Source: JBBROS01 sp965217935
Lineage (GTDB): Bacteria; Pseudomonadota; Alphaproteobacteria; Acetobacterales; Acetobacteraceae
Reading direction: 5' to 3'
Length of the DNA stretch: 64,000 bases
Assembly (NCBI GenBank): GCA_965217935.1
Contig: OZ244581.1
Location: 4,154,001 to 4,218,000 of the forward strand
The position numbers and the translations under genes were made by a program. Below the pieces are notes generated by a model that was not told where the DNA came from, ran no database searches, and saw only the letters and a program-made list of their open reading frames with translations. Positions 50,495 through 61,230 of the stretch are shown here, piece by piece. Positions within the stretch are counted from its first letter, which is position 1. The number at the start of each line of letters is the position of its first letter.

Positions 50495-51973
50495 ATGCTG
50501 AACCCGATCGCCCCGCTGCCCCTGCGCGACCCCAGCCTGCTGCGCCAGGCCTGCCTGGTCGGCGGCAGGTGGATCGAGGCCGCCAGCGGCGACACGATCA
50601 CCGTCCCGAACCCGGCGACCGGCGAGACGGTCGGGACCGTTCCGGCCCTCAGCGCGTTCGAAACCCACCAGGCGATCGACGCCGCCGCCCAGGCGCTGCC
50701 GGCCTGGCGCAAGCTGCTGGCGAAGGAGCGCTCGGCCATCCTGCGCCGCCTGTTCACGCTCATGATCGAGAACACCGACGACCTTGCGGCCATCATGACC
50801 GCCGAGCAGGGCAAGCCGCTGGCCGAGAGCCGCGGCGAGATCGCCTACGCGGCCAGCTTCATCGAGTGGTTCGCCGAGGAGGCCAAGCGCGTCTACGGCG
50901 ACACCATTCCCTCGCCCGCGCATGGCCGCCGCATCCTGGTGATGAAGGAGCCGATCGGCGTTTTCGCCGCCATCACGCCCTGGAACTTCCCCGCCGCCAT
51001 GATCACGCGCAAGGCCGGGCCGGGCTGGGCCGCGGGCTGCACCGGCGTCATCCGCCCGGCGAGCCAGACCCCGTTCTCGGCGCTGGCCCTCGGCGTGTTG
51101 GCCGAGCGGGCCGGAATGCCCCCGGGCGTGTGCAACGTCGTGACCGGCCCCTCCGGCGAGCTGGGCGGCGAACTCACCTCCAACCCGCTCGTGCGCAAGC
51201 TCACGTTCACCGGCAGCACCGAGGTCGGGGCCAAGCTGCTGGCCCAATGCGCGCCCACGATCAAGAAGACCAGCATGGAACTGGGCGGCAACGCGCCCTT
51301 CATCGTGTTCGACGACGCCGACCTCGACGCCGCCGTGCAGGGCCTGATCGCCAGCAAGTACCGCAACACCGGCCAGACCTGCGTCTGCGCCAACCGCATC
51401 CTGGTGCAGGACGGCGTGTTCGACGCGTTCGCCGGCAAGCTCAAGGCGGCCGTCGAGGCGCTGCGGGTCGGCAACGGCATGGAGGAGGGCGTCACCCAAG
51501 GCCCGCTGATCAACGCCGACGCGGTGGCCAAGGTCGAGGAGCACATCGAGGACGCCGTCGCCAAGGGCGCCACCGTCGTCACCGGGGGCAAGCGCCACGA
51601 GAGAGGCGGCCTGTTCTTCCAGCCCACGATCCTTGCCGGCGTCGACCCCAGCGCCAAGATCTTCCGTGAGGAAACGTTCGGTCCGGTCGCGCCGCTGTTC
51701 CGCTTCAACACCGAGGACGACGCCATCAGGCTCGCCAACGATACCGAATTCGGCCTTGCCGCCTACTTCTACGCCCGCGACGTCGGCCGCATCTTCCGCG
51801 TGGCCGAGGGGCTTGAAAGCGGCATCATCGGCATCAACGAGGGCATCATCTCCACGGAAGTCGCGCCGTTCGGCGGCGTCAAAAGCAGCGGGCTGGGCCG
51901 GGAGGGGAGCAAATACGGCATCGAGGACTTTCTGGAGATCAAGTATCTCGCACTTGGAGGCATCGGAGCTTGA
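50495..51973 (+). CDS. gabD: NAD(P)-dependent succinate-semialdehyde dehydrogenase family protein
   Basis: A 492-residue aldehyde dehydrogenase of the GabD group, which oxidises succinate semialdehyde to succinate. The general base Glu is in SMELGGNAPFIVFDDADLDA, the nucleophile Cys in NTGQTCVCANRI, and the cofactor turn is FTGSTEVGAK. Usual TPWNFPAAMITRKAGP is present. The cofactor-binding lysine of LKPASQTP is arginine here (IRPASQTP). The ATG is chosen because GGAGGAG lies 7 bases upstream. The stop overlaps the gor start by 4 bases (TTGA). No GABA transaminase gene is near, so the source of the aldehyde is open. Confidence 0.9.
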   Translation: MLNPIAPLPLRDPSLLRQACLVGGRWIEAASGDTITVPNPATGETVGTVPALSAFETHQAIDAAAQALPAWRKLLAKERSAILRRLFTLMIENTDDLAAIMTAEQGKPLAESRGEIAYAASFIEWFAEEAKRVYGDTIPSPAHGRRILVMKEPIGVFAAITPWNFPAAMITRKAGPGWAAGCTGVIRPASQTPFSALALGVLAERAGMPPGVCNVVTGPSGELGGELTSNPLVRKLTFTGSTEVGAKLLAQCAPTIKKTSMELGGNAPFIVFDDADLDAAVQGLIASKYRNTGQTCVCANRILVQDGVFDAFAGKLKAAVEALRVGNGMEEGVTQGPLINADAVAKVEEHIEDAVAKGATVVTGGKRHERGGLFFQPTILAGVDPSAKIFREETFGPVAPLFRFNTEDDAIRLANDTEFGLAAYFYARDVGRIFRVAEGLESGIIGINEGIISTEVAPFGGVKSSGLGREGSKYGIEDFLEIKYLALGGIGA

Positions 51974-53364
51974 GCACCAACTACGACTACGACCTTTTCG
52001 TCATCGGCGGCGGCTCGGGCGGCGTTCGCTGCGCGCGCATCGCCGCCGGGCACGGGGCGCGGGTCGGCATCGCCGAGGACACCTATTGGGGCGGCACCTG
52101 CGTCAACGTCGGCTGCGTGCCGAAGAAGATCATGGTGCAGGCCAGCGAGTACGGCCGCCTGGCCGAAGACGCCCGCGGCTTCGGCTGGGCCATCGAACCC
52201 GGCGCCCATGACTGGCCCACCCTGATCGCCCGCAAGGACCAGGAGATCGCCCGCCTCAACGCCGTCTATGAGGGCCTGCTGGGCGGCGTCGGCGTCGAGA
52301 TGCACCGCGCCCACGCCCGCTTCACCGGCCCGCATGCGTTGAACGTCGGCGGGCGCACCGTCACCGCCGCCAACATCGTCGTCGCCACCGGCGGCAAGCC
52401 CGCGATCCAGCCGGCGATCGAGGGGTCCCATCTCGGCATCGTCTCCGACGACGCGTTCCATCTTCCCAGCCTGCCGAAGCGAATCGTCATGGTCGGCGGC
52501 GGCTACATCGGCATCGAGTTTGCCGGCCTGTTCCACGGTCTCGGCGCGGAGGTGGACGTCATCTACCGCGCCCCGCTGCCGCTGCGTGGGTTCGATCACG
52601 ACATGCGCCAAGCCTTGGCCGACTCGATGCGGGCGCAAGGCGTCCGCCTGCATCCGACGCAGACCGTGCATAGGATCGAGGCCCGGGGCGAGGCGCGCCG
52701 GGTCATCATGGCGAGCGGCCACGAGATCGAGGCCGACCTGGTGTTTTTCGCCACCGGCCGCTCTCCGCACACCAAGGGTCTGGGCCTCGATGCTGCGGGC
52801 GTCCAACTCGACCGCCGCGGCTCCGTCATCGTCGACGCAGAAAACATGACCAGCCAGCCGCACATTTTCGCTATCGGGGATGTATCTAACAAGCTGAACC
52901 TGACCCCTGTCGCCATCGCCGAGGGCCATCGCCTCGCCGACCGCCTGTTCGGCCCGAGCCATCCGCGCACCTGGTCGTTCGACCCCGTGGCGACCGCCGT
53001 GTTCAGCACGCCTCCGCTCGCGACCGTTGGCCTGACCGAAGAAGAGGCGGCAGCCCGCGCGCCCTCCGATATCTACCTGGCCCAGTTCCGCCCGATGCGC
53101 CACGTCATGTCCGGCCGCTCCGGCAAGACGTTGATGAAGATGGTGGTCGACCAGGCCAGCCAGCGCGTCCTCGGCGTCCACATCTTCGGCGACGACGCAC
53201 CCGAGATGATGCAAGGCATTGCCGTGGCGCTCACGGCCGGCGCCACCAAGGCCGACTTCGACCGCACCATTGGCATCCATCCCACGAGCGCCGAGGAGGT
53301 TGTCACCATGCGAAGCCCGGCCCGCGTCGCCGGGGCGCCTGCCACGCGGGAGGCGGCCGAATAG
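51970..53364 (+). CDS. gor: Glutathione-disulfide reductase
   Basis: A 464-residue FAD enzyme that reduces GSSG with NADPH. The FAD turn VIGGGSGGVRCARIA is at about 11-25, the redox disulfide in GGTCVNVGCVPKKIM, the NADPH turn GGGYIGIEFAGLFHGLG with the following IYRAPLPLRGFD (arginines that select NADPH), and the C-terminal IGIHPTSAEEVVTMR with the catalytic His-Glu. The start is TTG in TTGA overlapping the gabD stop, which reads MSTNYDYDLFVIGG. It supplies reduced glutathione, also needed by the formaldehyde dehydrogenase (5.7 kb) and the glutaredoxin (33 kb). Confidence 0.95.
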   Translation: MSTNYDYDLFVIGGGSGGVRCARIAAGHGARVGIAEDTYWGGTCVNVGCVPKKIMVQASEYGRLAEDARGFGWAIEPGAHDWPTLIARKDQEIARLNAVYEGLLGGVGVEMHRAHARFTGPHALNVGGRTVTAANIVVATGGKPAIQPAIEGSHLGIVSDDAFHLPSLPKRIVMVGGGYIGIEFAGLFHGLGAEVDVIYRAPLPLRGFDHDMRQALADSMRAQGVRLHPTQTVHRIEARGEARRVIMASGHEIEADLVFFATGRSPHTKGLGLDAAGVQLDRRGSVIVDAENMTSQPHIFAIGDVSNKLNLTPVAIAEGHRLADRLFGPSHPRTWSFDPVATAVFSTPPLATVGLTEEEAAARAPSDIYLAQFRPMRHVMSGRSGKTLMKMVVDQASQRVLGVHIFGDDAPEMMQGIAVALTAGATKADFDRTIGIHPTSAEEVVTMRSPARVAGAPATREAAE

Positions 53365-53610
53365 GCGCCGGCGACGCGCGGCCGCATTCATGGCCGTTGC
53401 GCCGCGCGTGGCGCGGATGTGACGCCGGCAAGCACACGGCTTGCATCAGGGAAGCGGTATGCGGCGGCGCAGATGGCAGTGCTGGATAGCGGGAAGGCGT
53501 GACGGCTCATGCCGGACGTTGTGCCTGAATCGCGCGAAGCGGCAAACCGCAAAGCCGAGCGGGACCGTATTCAGCCACAGCAGCTCTTTCTCGCCGCGAC
53601 TGGGCTGCAA

Positions 53611-53637
53611 TCGTCCTGACTGAAAACGTCAGGACGA
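53611..53637 (+). repeat. CCTGAC-family palindrome 4
   Basis: TCGTCCTGAC at 53611-53620 pairs perfectly with GTCAGGACGA at 53628-53637. The outer bases differ from the other copies in a paired way (GTCC/GGAC for GCCC/GGGC). It lies about 250 bp after gor, in a gap of about 300 bp before the decayed toxin gene in which I see no gene. Confidence 0.6.
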
Positions 53638-53669
53638 CAAGGGGTGGCGTACCCGAATAGAAGCCCGGC

Positions 53670-53939
53670 ATGCCGTTGCTGAAACGGCGTATGCCTGGGC
53701 GCGGCGCATTGTTTCGCGCTTGGCTCGAACGCCGGGTTTCGCCGGCGTTCTCCGGACGCATCATACCGATCCGCGAGGACGCTGCGCCCGACCGCATGTT
53801 CCCAATCGCAAAGTCGGGGGAGATGTCTTCATCGCGGCGGCCGCGTTGGCGCACGGCATCATGTTCCTCGCCCGGACGCGGCGCCCGTTTGCAACCGTCG
53901 GGCGTTCCGGTCATCAACTCGGGGGACGGAGGCTCATGA
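53670..53939 (+). pseudogene. Decayed VapC/FitB-type PIN-domain toxin
   Basis: Two overlapping frames together give the C-terminal half of a PIN-domain ribonuclease. One frame reads FRAWLERRVSPAFSGRIIPI, as in the usual LxxWLExxLxxxFxGRILPID; the other reads GDVFIAAAALAHGIMFLART, as in DALIAATALAHGLTLVTRN with the conserved Asp; the first frame then resumes with PSGVPVINSG, as in PTGVPVLNPW. At least two frameshifts are needed, and the N-terminal part and any antitoxin gene are missing. It is a dead toxin gene, read from family knowledge of type II systems. Confidence 0.65.
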
Positions 53940-55505
53940 ACGCCGGATGCCGGTGAACAAAATCAGCCCTTTCTGCATGCCGGTCAGGTCCGACTTCATC
54001 GCGCAGGGCTGGTAGTAGGAACCGAGCGGCAGGTAGGGGACCTCCTGGAAGGCCTCCAATTGCATCTTCCGCGCCAGCGCCTGTTGCGCCGGCATCGGCT
54101 CCGTTCGCAGCCATTCGTCGCGCAGCGCCTCCATCTTGGGCATCTCCGGCCAGCCGTTGTAGGCGCGCGGGCCGTTGCCGCGCATGAGCTGGTGGCTGCC
54201 GGGCGTGGCCATGTCGTAGCCGCCGGAGAAGGCCGAGAACATGCTCCAGCCGCCCTGGCCCGGCGGGTCGCGCTTGACCGAGCGCTGCACCGTCGTGCCC
54301 CAATCAGTGGTGACTTGGTCCACGTTCATGCCGATCTTGCGCAGCATGTCCGCGCCCACTTCGGCGATCGCGTTGATGCGCGGCACGTCGCTCGGCACCA
54401 GATAGACGACGCGCTCGTTGTTGTAGCCGGCCTTCGCCAGGTCCTGCTTGACGTCCGCAATGCCATGCTCGCCGCTGAGCGCCTCCATGCCTGCGTCGTT
54501 GGCCAGCGGCGTGCCGGGGGTGAACAGCCCGGTTTTGGCGTCGTAGGGGGCGACGGACCCAACCACGGCCTGCATGAACTCGGACTGGTTGACCGCCTTG
54601 AGCACGGCGCGGCGGATCGCCGGGTTGTCGAACGGCGGGTAGAGCTGGTTGAAGCGGAGGAAGCCGATCAGTCCCTTGGTTTCCATCACGACCACCTGGA
54701 TGCCGCGGCTCTCCTTCAGTGAAGGCACGAGGTCCATCAACGGCTGCTCGACCCAGTCGACCTCGCTGGCTTGCAGCGCTGCGACCTGGGTGCCGGGGTC
54801 CGGCGTCGTCAGCCATTCGACGCGGTCGAAATGCGCGATCCGCGGGCCGGCGCAGAAGCTGGGCGTGCCCTCGCGCGGCACGTAGCCAACGAACTTCGCA
54901 TAAACGTTGCGCGCTCCGGCGACGCGTTCCTTGGCCAGGTAGCGGAACGGCCCGCTGCCGACCATCTCGGTCAGGCGGACGCTGGCCGGCGTTTGGGCCA
55001 GACGCTCGGGCATGATGGCGGCCATGGTGTTGGTCGGGTGGCCGAGCGCCTCGGGCAGCAGATGGAAACGCCGCTTGAGGCGGAACTTGATGGTTTTGTC
55101 GTCCGGCGCCGCGAGCTCATCGGTGGCGGCGGCGAGCGCTTGGCCGAATGCGTCGTTGACCTGCCAGCGCCTGATGCTGGCCACGGCGTCCCGGGCCAGG
55201 ACAGGGGTGCCGTCGTGGAACTTGATGCCGTCGCGCAGCGTAAGCGTCCAGGTCAGGCCATCCGGCTCCGTCGCATAGCCTGACAGCATTTGCGGCTGCA
55301 TCTGCCCGGCCTCGTCCATCGCGAACAGGGTGTCGAACACCATCATGACGTGGTTTCGGGTGACGAAGGCGCTGACGGCCGGGTCGAGGAGAGCGAGGTC
55401 GGCGTAGGGAATGAATTTCAAGGTCGTAGCGGCGCCCGCGCGCACCAGCGATGGCCGGGCGAGCGTGGCGGCGAGCGTGGCGCCGAGCAGGGTGCGGCGG
55501 TGCAT
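53934..55505 (-). CDS. Periplasmic peptide/nickel-type ABC substrate-binding protein (SBP family 5)
   Basis: A 523-residue solute-binding protein of the DppA/OppA family. It starts with a twin-arginine-like signal (MHRRTLLGATLAATLARPSL), then KFIPYADLALLDPAVSAF and DTLFAMDEAGQMQPQML, the family entry. The domain signature is LTLRDGIKFHDGTPVLARDA with the middle AVNQSEFMQAVVG and the end GSYYQPCAMKSDLTGM. GGAGAA precedes the chosen ATG. No permease or ATPase gene is adjacent: upstream is a sensor kinase and downstream a decayed toxin, so it either works with a distant importer or is an orphan. Dipeptides, oligopeptides, nickel complexes or glutathione are all possible ligands. Confidence 0.9.
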   Translation of the reverse strand: MHRRTLLGATLAATLARPSLVRAGAATTLKFIPYADLALLDPAVSAFVTRNHVMMVFDTLFAMDEAGQMQPQMLSGYATEPDGLTWTLTLRDGIKFHDGTPVLARDAVASIRRWQVNDAFGQALAAATDELAAPDDKTIKFRLKRRFHLLPEALGHPTNTMAAIMPERLAQTPASVRLTEMVGSGPFRYLAKERVAGARNVYAKFVGYVPREGTPSFCAGPRIAHFDRVEWLTTPDPGTQVAALQASEVDWVEQPLMDLVPSLKESRGIQVVVMETKGLIGFLRFNQLYPPFDNPAIRRAVLKAVNQSEFMQAVVGSVAPYDAKTGLFTPGTPLANDAGMEALSGEHGIADVKQDLAKAGYNNERVVYLVPSDVPRINAIAEVGADMLRKIGMNVDQVTTDWGTTVQRSVKRDPPGQGGWSMFSAFSGGYDMATPGSHQLMRGNGPRAYNGWPEMPKMEALRDEWLRTEPMPAQQALARKMQLEAFQEVPYLPLGSYYQPCAMKSDLTGMQKGLILFTGIRRS

Positions 55506-55700
55506 GGCGGTTCTCCGGGTTGGTCCGGAGGGACAGGCAAGTTTCAGGCCAGAGCCACAGGCCCCTCGTGGCAGAGATTTGACTTCCGGCTCGATCCAAC
55601 GGCGCCGAAACTCATTGCTCGTCCTAAATTGAGACGTCATCTTGTTTTCGATTGAATTCACGGGGCCCGGCTCGAAGCAAAAATAGCTCGGAGGACAAAC

Positions 55701-57320
55701 GTGGCGGACTTGGATTTGGAGGCCCCGCCTCCGGAAGATGCCGGCTTGCTGCGCCAGCAGGCAGTAGACTTGAAACAGGAGGTCATGCGACTGCGCCAGG
55801 CGCTCTCCGCGGCTCAGGCGGGGGCGGCCCAGGCGGGGGCGGCAAAGCCATCAACGCACGCGCGCAACCGGCATGCTCACACCAAGGACTGGGCCGACCC
55901 ATGCCCTGCCTCGCCGTCGTCTTCGCAGCGGGCGCCGAGCGGGTTCGACTTGCTCGCCAACGAGGAACGCTTGCGCGCCATTGTCGAGAGCGCAGTCGAC
56001 TATGCCATCGTCACGGCCGACCTGCAGGACCGCATCACCGGGTGGAACCACGGCGCCACGAGGGTGTTCGGCTGGGAGCAGGCGGACGCGATCGGGCGCC
56101 CGTGCCGGATGATCTTCACGCCCGAGGATTGCGCGGCCGGGGTGCCGGAAGCCGAGATGCGCGAGGCCCTTGCCAACGGCAAGGCGAACGACGAGCGCTG
56201 GCATATCCGGCGCGACGGCACGCGCTTCTGGGGCCGGGGCGAGCTGGTGCCGCTGCATGACGGCGAGCTGCTCGGCTACATGAAGATCCTGCACGACTGC
56301 ACCGAGCAGCGCCGGGCCGAGGACGCGCTGCGCGAGCGGGAGCAGCTCTATCGCCTGATCGTGCAAAGCGCGCGGGACTACGCGATCTTCACTACCGACC
56401 TGCAAGGCCGCATCACGAGCTGGAACCGCGGCGCGACCCAGGTGCTGGGCTGGGAGGAGAGCGAGGCGCTGGGGCGCCCGAACGCGATCCTGTATACGCC
56501 GGAGGACCACCTGACCGGCGTGCCGGAGGAGGAGATGGCGCAGGCGCTCGAGCACGGGCACTCGGAGCGAAACCGCTGGCACATCCGCTCGGACCGCACC
56601 CGGATCTGGGCCACCGAGGTGGTGACCCCGCTGCAGGACGGCGCCGGCAAGGCCCACGGCTTCTTGAAAATCCTGCGCGACCGCACCGAGCAGCGGCACG
56701 AGGAGGAGAAGCGGCAGCTGCTGCTGGCCGAGCTGAACCACAGGGTCAAGAACACGCTCGCGATCGTGCAGTCCTTGGCGTTCCAGACGGCGCGTTCGGC
56801 GGCGACGCCCGCCGAGATGGCCGAGACGCTCGATGCCCGGCTGGACGCGCTCGCGGGCGCCTACGACCTGCTCACGCGGCAGACGTGGAAGGGCGCCATG
56901 CTGGCGGAGGTCGTGCAGGCGACGCTGAAGCCCTACAAGCACGAGACGGAGCAGGTCCGCATTTCCGGGCCCGACCTCATGCTGCGCCCGAACGCCGCCC
57001 TGGTGCTGCACATGGCGCTGCATGAGCTCGCCACCAACGCGGCGAAATACGGCGCGTTGTCGGAACCGGGCGGGGCGTTGTCGGTCACGTGGTCGCTCGA
57101 CCGCCCGCCCGATGCCGCCGGCGGCAGCAGGCTCGAACTGGTTTGGACCGAGCAGGGAGGACCGAAGGTCAAGCCCGAGCCGCAGCGCGGGTTCGGCACG
57201 CGGCTGATCGAGGACAGCGTTTCGTATCAGCTCGGCGGCAAAGCCACGTTGAGATTCCATGAGCAAGGGGTGGAGTGCCGGCTGCTGGCGCCGCTCAACG
57301 AACACGCGAAGGACGCCTGA
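55701..57320 (+). CDS. PAS-PAS HWE-family sensor histidine kinase
   Basis: A 539-residue soluble kinase. After a coiled-coil-like start (LRQQAVDLKQEVMRLRQAL) and a linker come two PAS/PAC domains (about 85-210 and 215-335) that are similar to each other, each with a WNxGATxVxGWExxxAxGRP pattern and ending in a DCTEQR or DRTEQR motif. The kinase has LLLAELNHRVKNTLAIVQSL with the phospho-His, the HMALHELATNAAKYGAL block, WTEQGGP and GFGTRLIEDS, all typical of HWE kinases. GTG start with GGAGGA upstream. The following receiver gene lies 2 bp after the stop. HWE kinases in alphaproteobacteria often feed general stress or light pathways; the signal here is unknown. Confidence 0.92.
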   Translation: MADLDLEAPPPEDAGLLRQQAVDLKQEVMRLRQALSAAQAGAAQAGAAKPSTHARNRHAHTKDWADPCPASPSSSQRAPSGFDLLANEERLRAIVESAVDYAIVTADLQDRITGWNHGATRVFGWEQADAIGRPCRMIFTPEDCAAGVPEAEMREALANGKANDERWHIRRDGTRFWGRGELVPLHDGELLGYMKILHDCTEQRRAEDALREREQLYRLIVQSARDYAIFTTDLQGRITSWNRGATQVLGWEESEALGRPNAILYTPEDHLTGVPEEEMAQALEHGHSERNRWHIRSDRTRIWATEVVTPLQDGAGKAHGFLKILRDRTEQRHEEEKRQLLLAELNHRVKNTLAIVQSLAFQTARSAATPAEMAETLDARLDALAGAYDLLTRQTWKGAMLAEVVQATLKPYKHETEQVRISGPDLMLRPNAALVLHMALHELATNAAKYGALSEPGGALSVTWSLDRPPDAAGGSRLELVWTEQGGPKVKPEPQRGFGTRLIEDSVSYQLGGKATLRFHEQGVECRLLAPLNEHAKDA

Positions 57321-57322
57321 CG

Positions 57323-57712
57323 ATGGAAACCGGCCGAAAACGCCTCGACGGGCTGCGCGTGCTGGTGGTCGAGGACGTGGCGGTGCTCGCGTGGCGGATC
57401 CGCGACGTGTTGGCCGACGCAGGCGCGGAGGTGGTCGGCCCGGCGCCGAGCGTCGAAACCGCGCTGACCTTGCTGGCGGACCAGAATGTCCACGCGGCCG
57501 TGCTTGACAAGAACCTGGACGGGGTGTCGTCCGACCCGATCGCCGATGCGTTGCTGGCTCGCAACACGCCGTTCATGTTCCTGACGGGCTACGGGTCGGA
57601 CGACGGCCAGGGCCGCTACGGCGAGTGGCTGACGGTCGGCAAGCCAGTGAAGCCTGCAACGCTGATCGAGAGCGTGGCAGGCATCACGGACCGGAGCGCC
57701 GACCTGACTTAA
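57323..57712 (+). CDS. Single-domain response regulator
   Basis: A 129-residue receiver without an output domain. The acidic pocket is in VLVVEDVAVLAW, the phospho-acceptor Asp in AAVLDKNLDG, Thr in FMFLTGYGS and Lys in VGKPVKPATLIE. It starts 2 bp after the HWE kinase stop, so the two are coupled and cognate. A receiver alone can act as a phosphate shuttle or sink or by binding another protein. It converges with the SulP gene, with 29 bp between their ends. Confidence 0.92.
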   Translation: METGRKRLDGLRVLVVEDVAVLAWRIRDVLADAGAEVVGPAPSVETALTLLADQNVHAAVLDKNLDGVSSDPIADALLARNTPFMFLTGYGSDDGQGRYGEWLTVGKPVKPATLIESVAGITDRSADLT

Positions 57713-57741
57713 TGCGCCGCTGATGCCTCGCTAATGTCCTG

Positions 57742-59217
57742 CTAGTGTCCTGGGGCCATCGCGTCCGCGCCCGGCTTGTCGTGCACCGCCAAGCGTTCGA
57801 CGAGCGTCTGGCTTGCCTGGTTCATGCCGACGATCTCGACCAGGATGCCCTGATGGCGAAACTTCATGACGACGCGATCGAGCGCATTGACGCCAGTGAT
57901 GTCCCAGAAGTGCGCCGCGTGAAGGTCGATCGTGACCGCGCGAAGCGGTTCGCGGAAATCGAACGCATTGTGGAACGCCTCGGCGGTGGCGAAGAAGATC
58001 TGGCCGGTGACGTTGTAGGTCCGGGTCTCATCGGCAAGCTCGGAGGCGATGCCGAAGAAGCGTGACACTTTCTGCGCGAAGAACAGGCCGCTCAAGACGA
58101 CGCCGACCAGAACCCCCTTGGCGAGGTCGTGCGTGGCAACCACGACGGCGACGGTGGCCAGCATCACCAGGCTTGAGCTTTTCGGGTTGGTGACGAGGGT
58201 GCGGACCGAGCGCCACTGGAAGGTGTTGATCGAGACCATGATCATGACCGCGACCAGGGCCGCCATCGGAATCTGCTTCACCCAGGGACCGAGCGCCACG
58301 ATCAGGAACAGCAGGAAGCAGCCGGCCCAGAGGCAGGACAGCCGCCCGCGCCCGCCCGAGGAGACGTTGATGACGGACTGGCCGATCATGGCGCACCCGG
58401 CCATGCCGCCGAACAGGCCGGAGGTCATGTTGGCCAGCCCCTGCCCGGCGCACTCGCGGTTCTTGTTCGAGTTGGTGTCGGTCATCTCGTCGACGATCGC
58501 CGCCGTCATCAGGCTTTCCAGCAGGCCGACCATCGTGAGCGTAAGCGCGTAGGGCACGATGATGCGCAAGGTCTCAAGATCGAGCGGGACCTGCGGCAGG
58601 GCGAAGAACGGCAGCTCGTCCGGCAGCGCGCCCATGTCGCCGACCGCGTGGAGATGCAGTCCGGCCGCCATCGTGAACGCGGTCAGCGCGACGATGGCGA
58701 CCAGCGGCGCGGGAATGGCGGTGAACGCCCGGGGCAGGCCGTAGATGATGGCCAGGCCCGCCGCGACCATGGCGTAAACCTGCCAGCCGTGGCCGATCAG
58801 CTCCGGCAGTTGCGCCATGAAGATCAGGATCGCCAGCGCGTTGACGAAGCCGGTGACGACCGAGCGGGACACGAAGCGCATCAGGTCGCCGAGGCGGACG
58901 GCGCTGGCGATGAGCTGCAGCACGCCGGTCAGGATGGTGGCGGCGAAGAGGTAGGCAAGGCCGTGATCCTTGACCAGCGTCGCCATGACCAGGGCCGTCG
59001 CTCCGGTCGCGGCCGATATCATCGCCGGGCGGCCCCCGGCGATGGCGGTGACGACGGCGATGCAGAACGAGGCGTAAAGGCCGACCTTCGGGTCCACCCC
59101 GGCGATGATCGAGAACGCGATCGCCTCGGGGATCAGCGCCAAGGCGACGACCGTGCCGGCGAGCAGGTCGCGCGTGATGTTGGGCGCCCACTCGGCGCGG
59201 AGTGCAGTCAGGGTCAT
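57742..59217 (-). CDS. SulP/SLC26-family inorganic anion transporter
   Basis: A 491-residue inner-membrane protein with 10-12 hydrophobic helices and a C-terminal STAS domain (about residues 395-485). Typical parts are DLLAGTVVALALIPEAIAFS, GVDPKVGLYASFCIAVVTAI, ISAATGATALVMATLV, the conserved GQSVINVSSGGRGRLS, and MVGLLESLMTAAIVDEMTDT. The STAS part has DLHAAHFWDITGVNALDR. Sulfate, bicarbonate or dicarboxylates are transported by members; the substrate here is not decided by sequence. No carbonic anhydrase or sulfur gene is adjacent. Confidence 0.92.
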   Translation of the reverse strand: MTLTALRAEWAPNITRDLLAGTVVALALIPEAIAFSIIAGVDPKVGLYASFCIAVVTAIAGGRPAMISAATGATALVMATLVKDHGLAYLFAATILTGVLQLIASAVRLGDLMRFVSRSVVTGFVNALAILIFMAQLPELIGHGWQVYAMVAAGLAIIYGLPRAFTAIPAPLVAIVALTAFTMAAGLHLHAVGDMGALPDELPFFALPQVPLDLETLRIIVPYALTLTMVGLLESLMTAAIVDEMTDTNSNKNRECAGQGLANMTSGLFGGMAGCAMIGQSVINVSSGGRGRLSCLWAGCFLLFLIVALGPWVKQIPMAALVAVMIMVSINTFQWRSVRTLVTNPKSSSLVMLATVAVVVATHDLAKGVLVGVVLSGLFFAQKVSRFFGIASELADETRTYNVTGQIFFATAEAFHNAFDFREPLRAVTIDLHAAHFWDITGVNALDRVVMKFRHQGILVEIVGMNQASQTLVERLAVHDKPGADAMAPGH

Positions 59218-59389
59218 GAGGCGGCTTTCAGCAGGCTGCGGCGCAGGCGCGCGATGCGGGCCGTGAAGGCGGCAGGCCGCAGGCTTGAATTGCGCTTCTC
59301 AGCAGTCAGGCTGCAGCCTTAGAGCAAATTATGCTGCGCCGCAACATCAAACAAAGCTGAGACCGTCGGCTATTGTCATAATTTGCCGC

Positions 59390-59416
59390 TTAGCACTCTG
59401 CGCGAATGAGTGCTAA
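59390..59416 (+). promoter_or_regulatory. CIRCE element (HrcA operator) upstream of groEL
   Basis: TTAGCACTC at 59390-59398 and GAGTGCTAA at 59408-59416 form the consensus CIRCE inverted repeat with exactly 9 bases between. It lies about 70 bp upstream of the groEL ATG, in the expected transcription start or leader position. HrcA repressor binding and heat induction are expected from family knowledge; hrcA itself is not in the window. Confidence 0.95.
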
Positions 59417-59485
59417 ACACGTCGTGCGGAAACGATCCGTTCCTCCCGGCCGCGGCCGGAGACCCAGCAATAAGGACAGATATAC

Positions 59486-61117
<1,632 letters not shown>

Positions 61118-61118
61118 G

Positions 61119-61227
61119 GCTAAGCAGGCATTCTTAGCTTGCGCTATGAATGCCTACTTAGGAGTCTTTGAAAGTGCATCATTTTTTGCCTTGTGACGGC
61201 GAGCCGTCCTGCGAAATGATGCTTAGG
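61119..61227 (+). repeat. Double-hairpin palindromic repeat, copy G, at the end of groEL
   Basis: Full copy beginning right after the groEL stop. Left arm GCTAAGCAGGCATTC, right arm GAATGCCTACTTAGG; spacer AGTCTTTGAAAGT; stem II GCATCATTTTTTGC with GCGAAATGATGC and the GACGGC-GA-GCCGTC tip. It ends GCTTAGG. It lies between the groEL stop and a strong GC stem-loop, so it is part of the groEL 3' untranslated RNA if transcription ends at that stem-loop. Confidence 0.9.
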
Positions 61228-61230
61228 AAC

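Noticed and set aside
53507..53917. A 136-codon minus-strand frame after gor
   Set aside because: No recognisable family and no ribosome binding site; the plus strand of the same DNA carries the PIN-toxin remnant.
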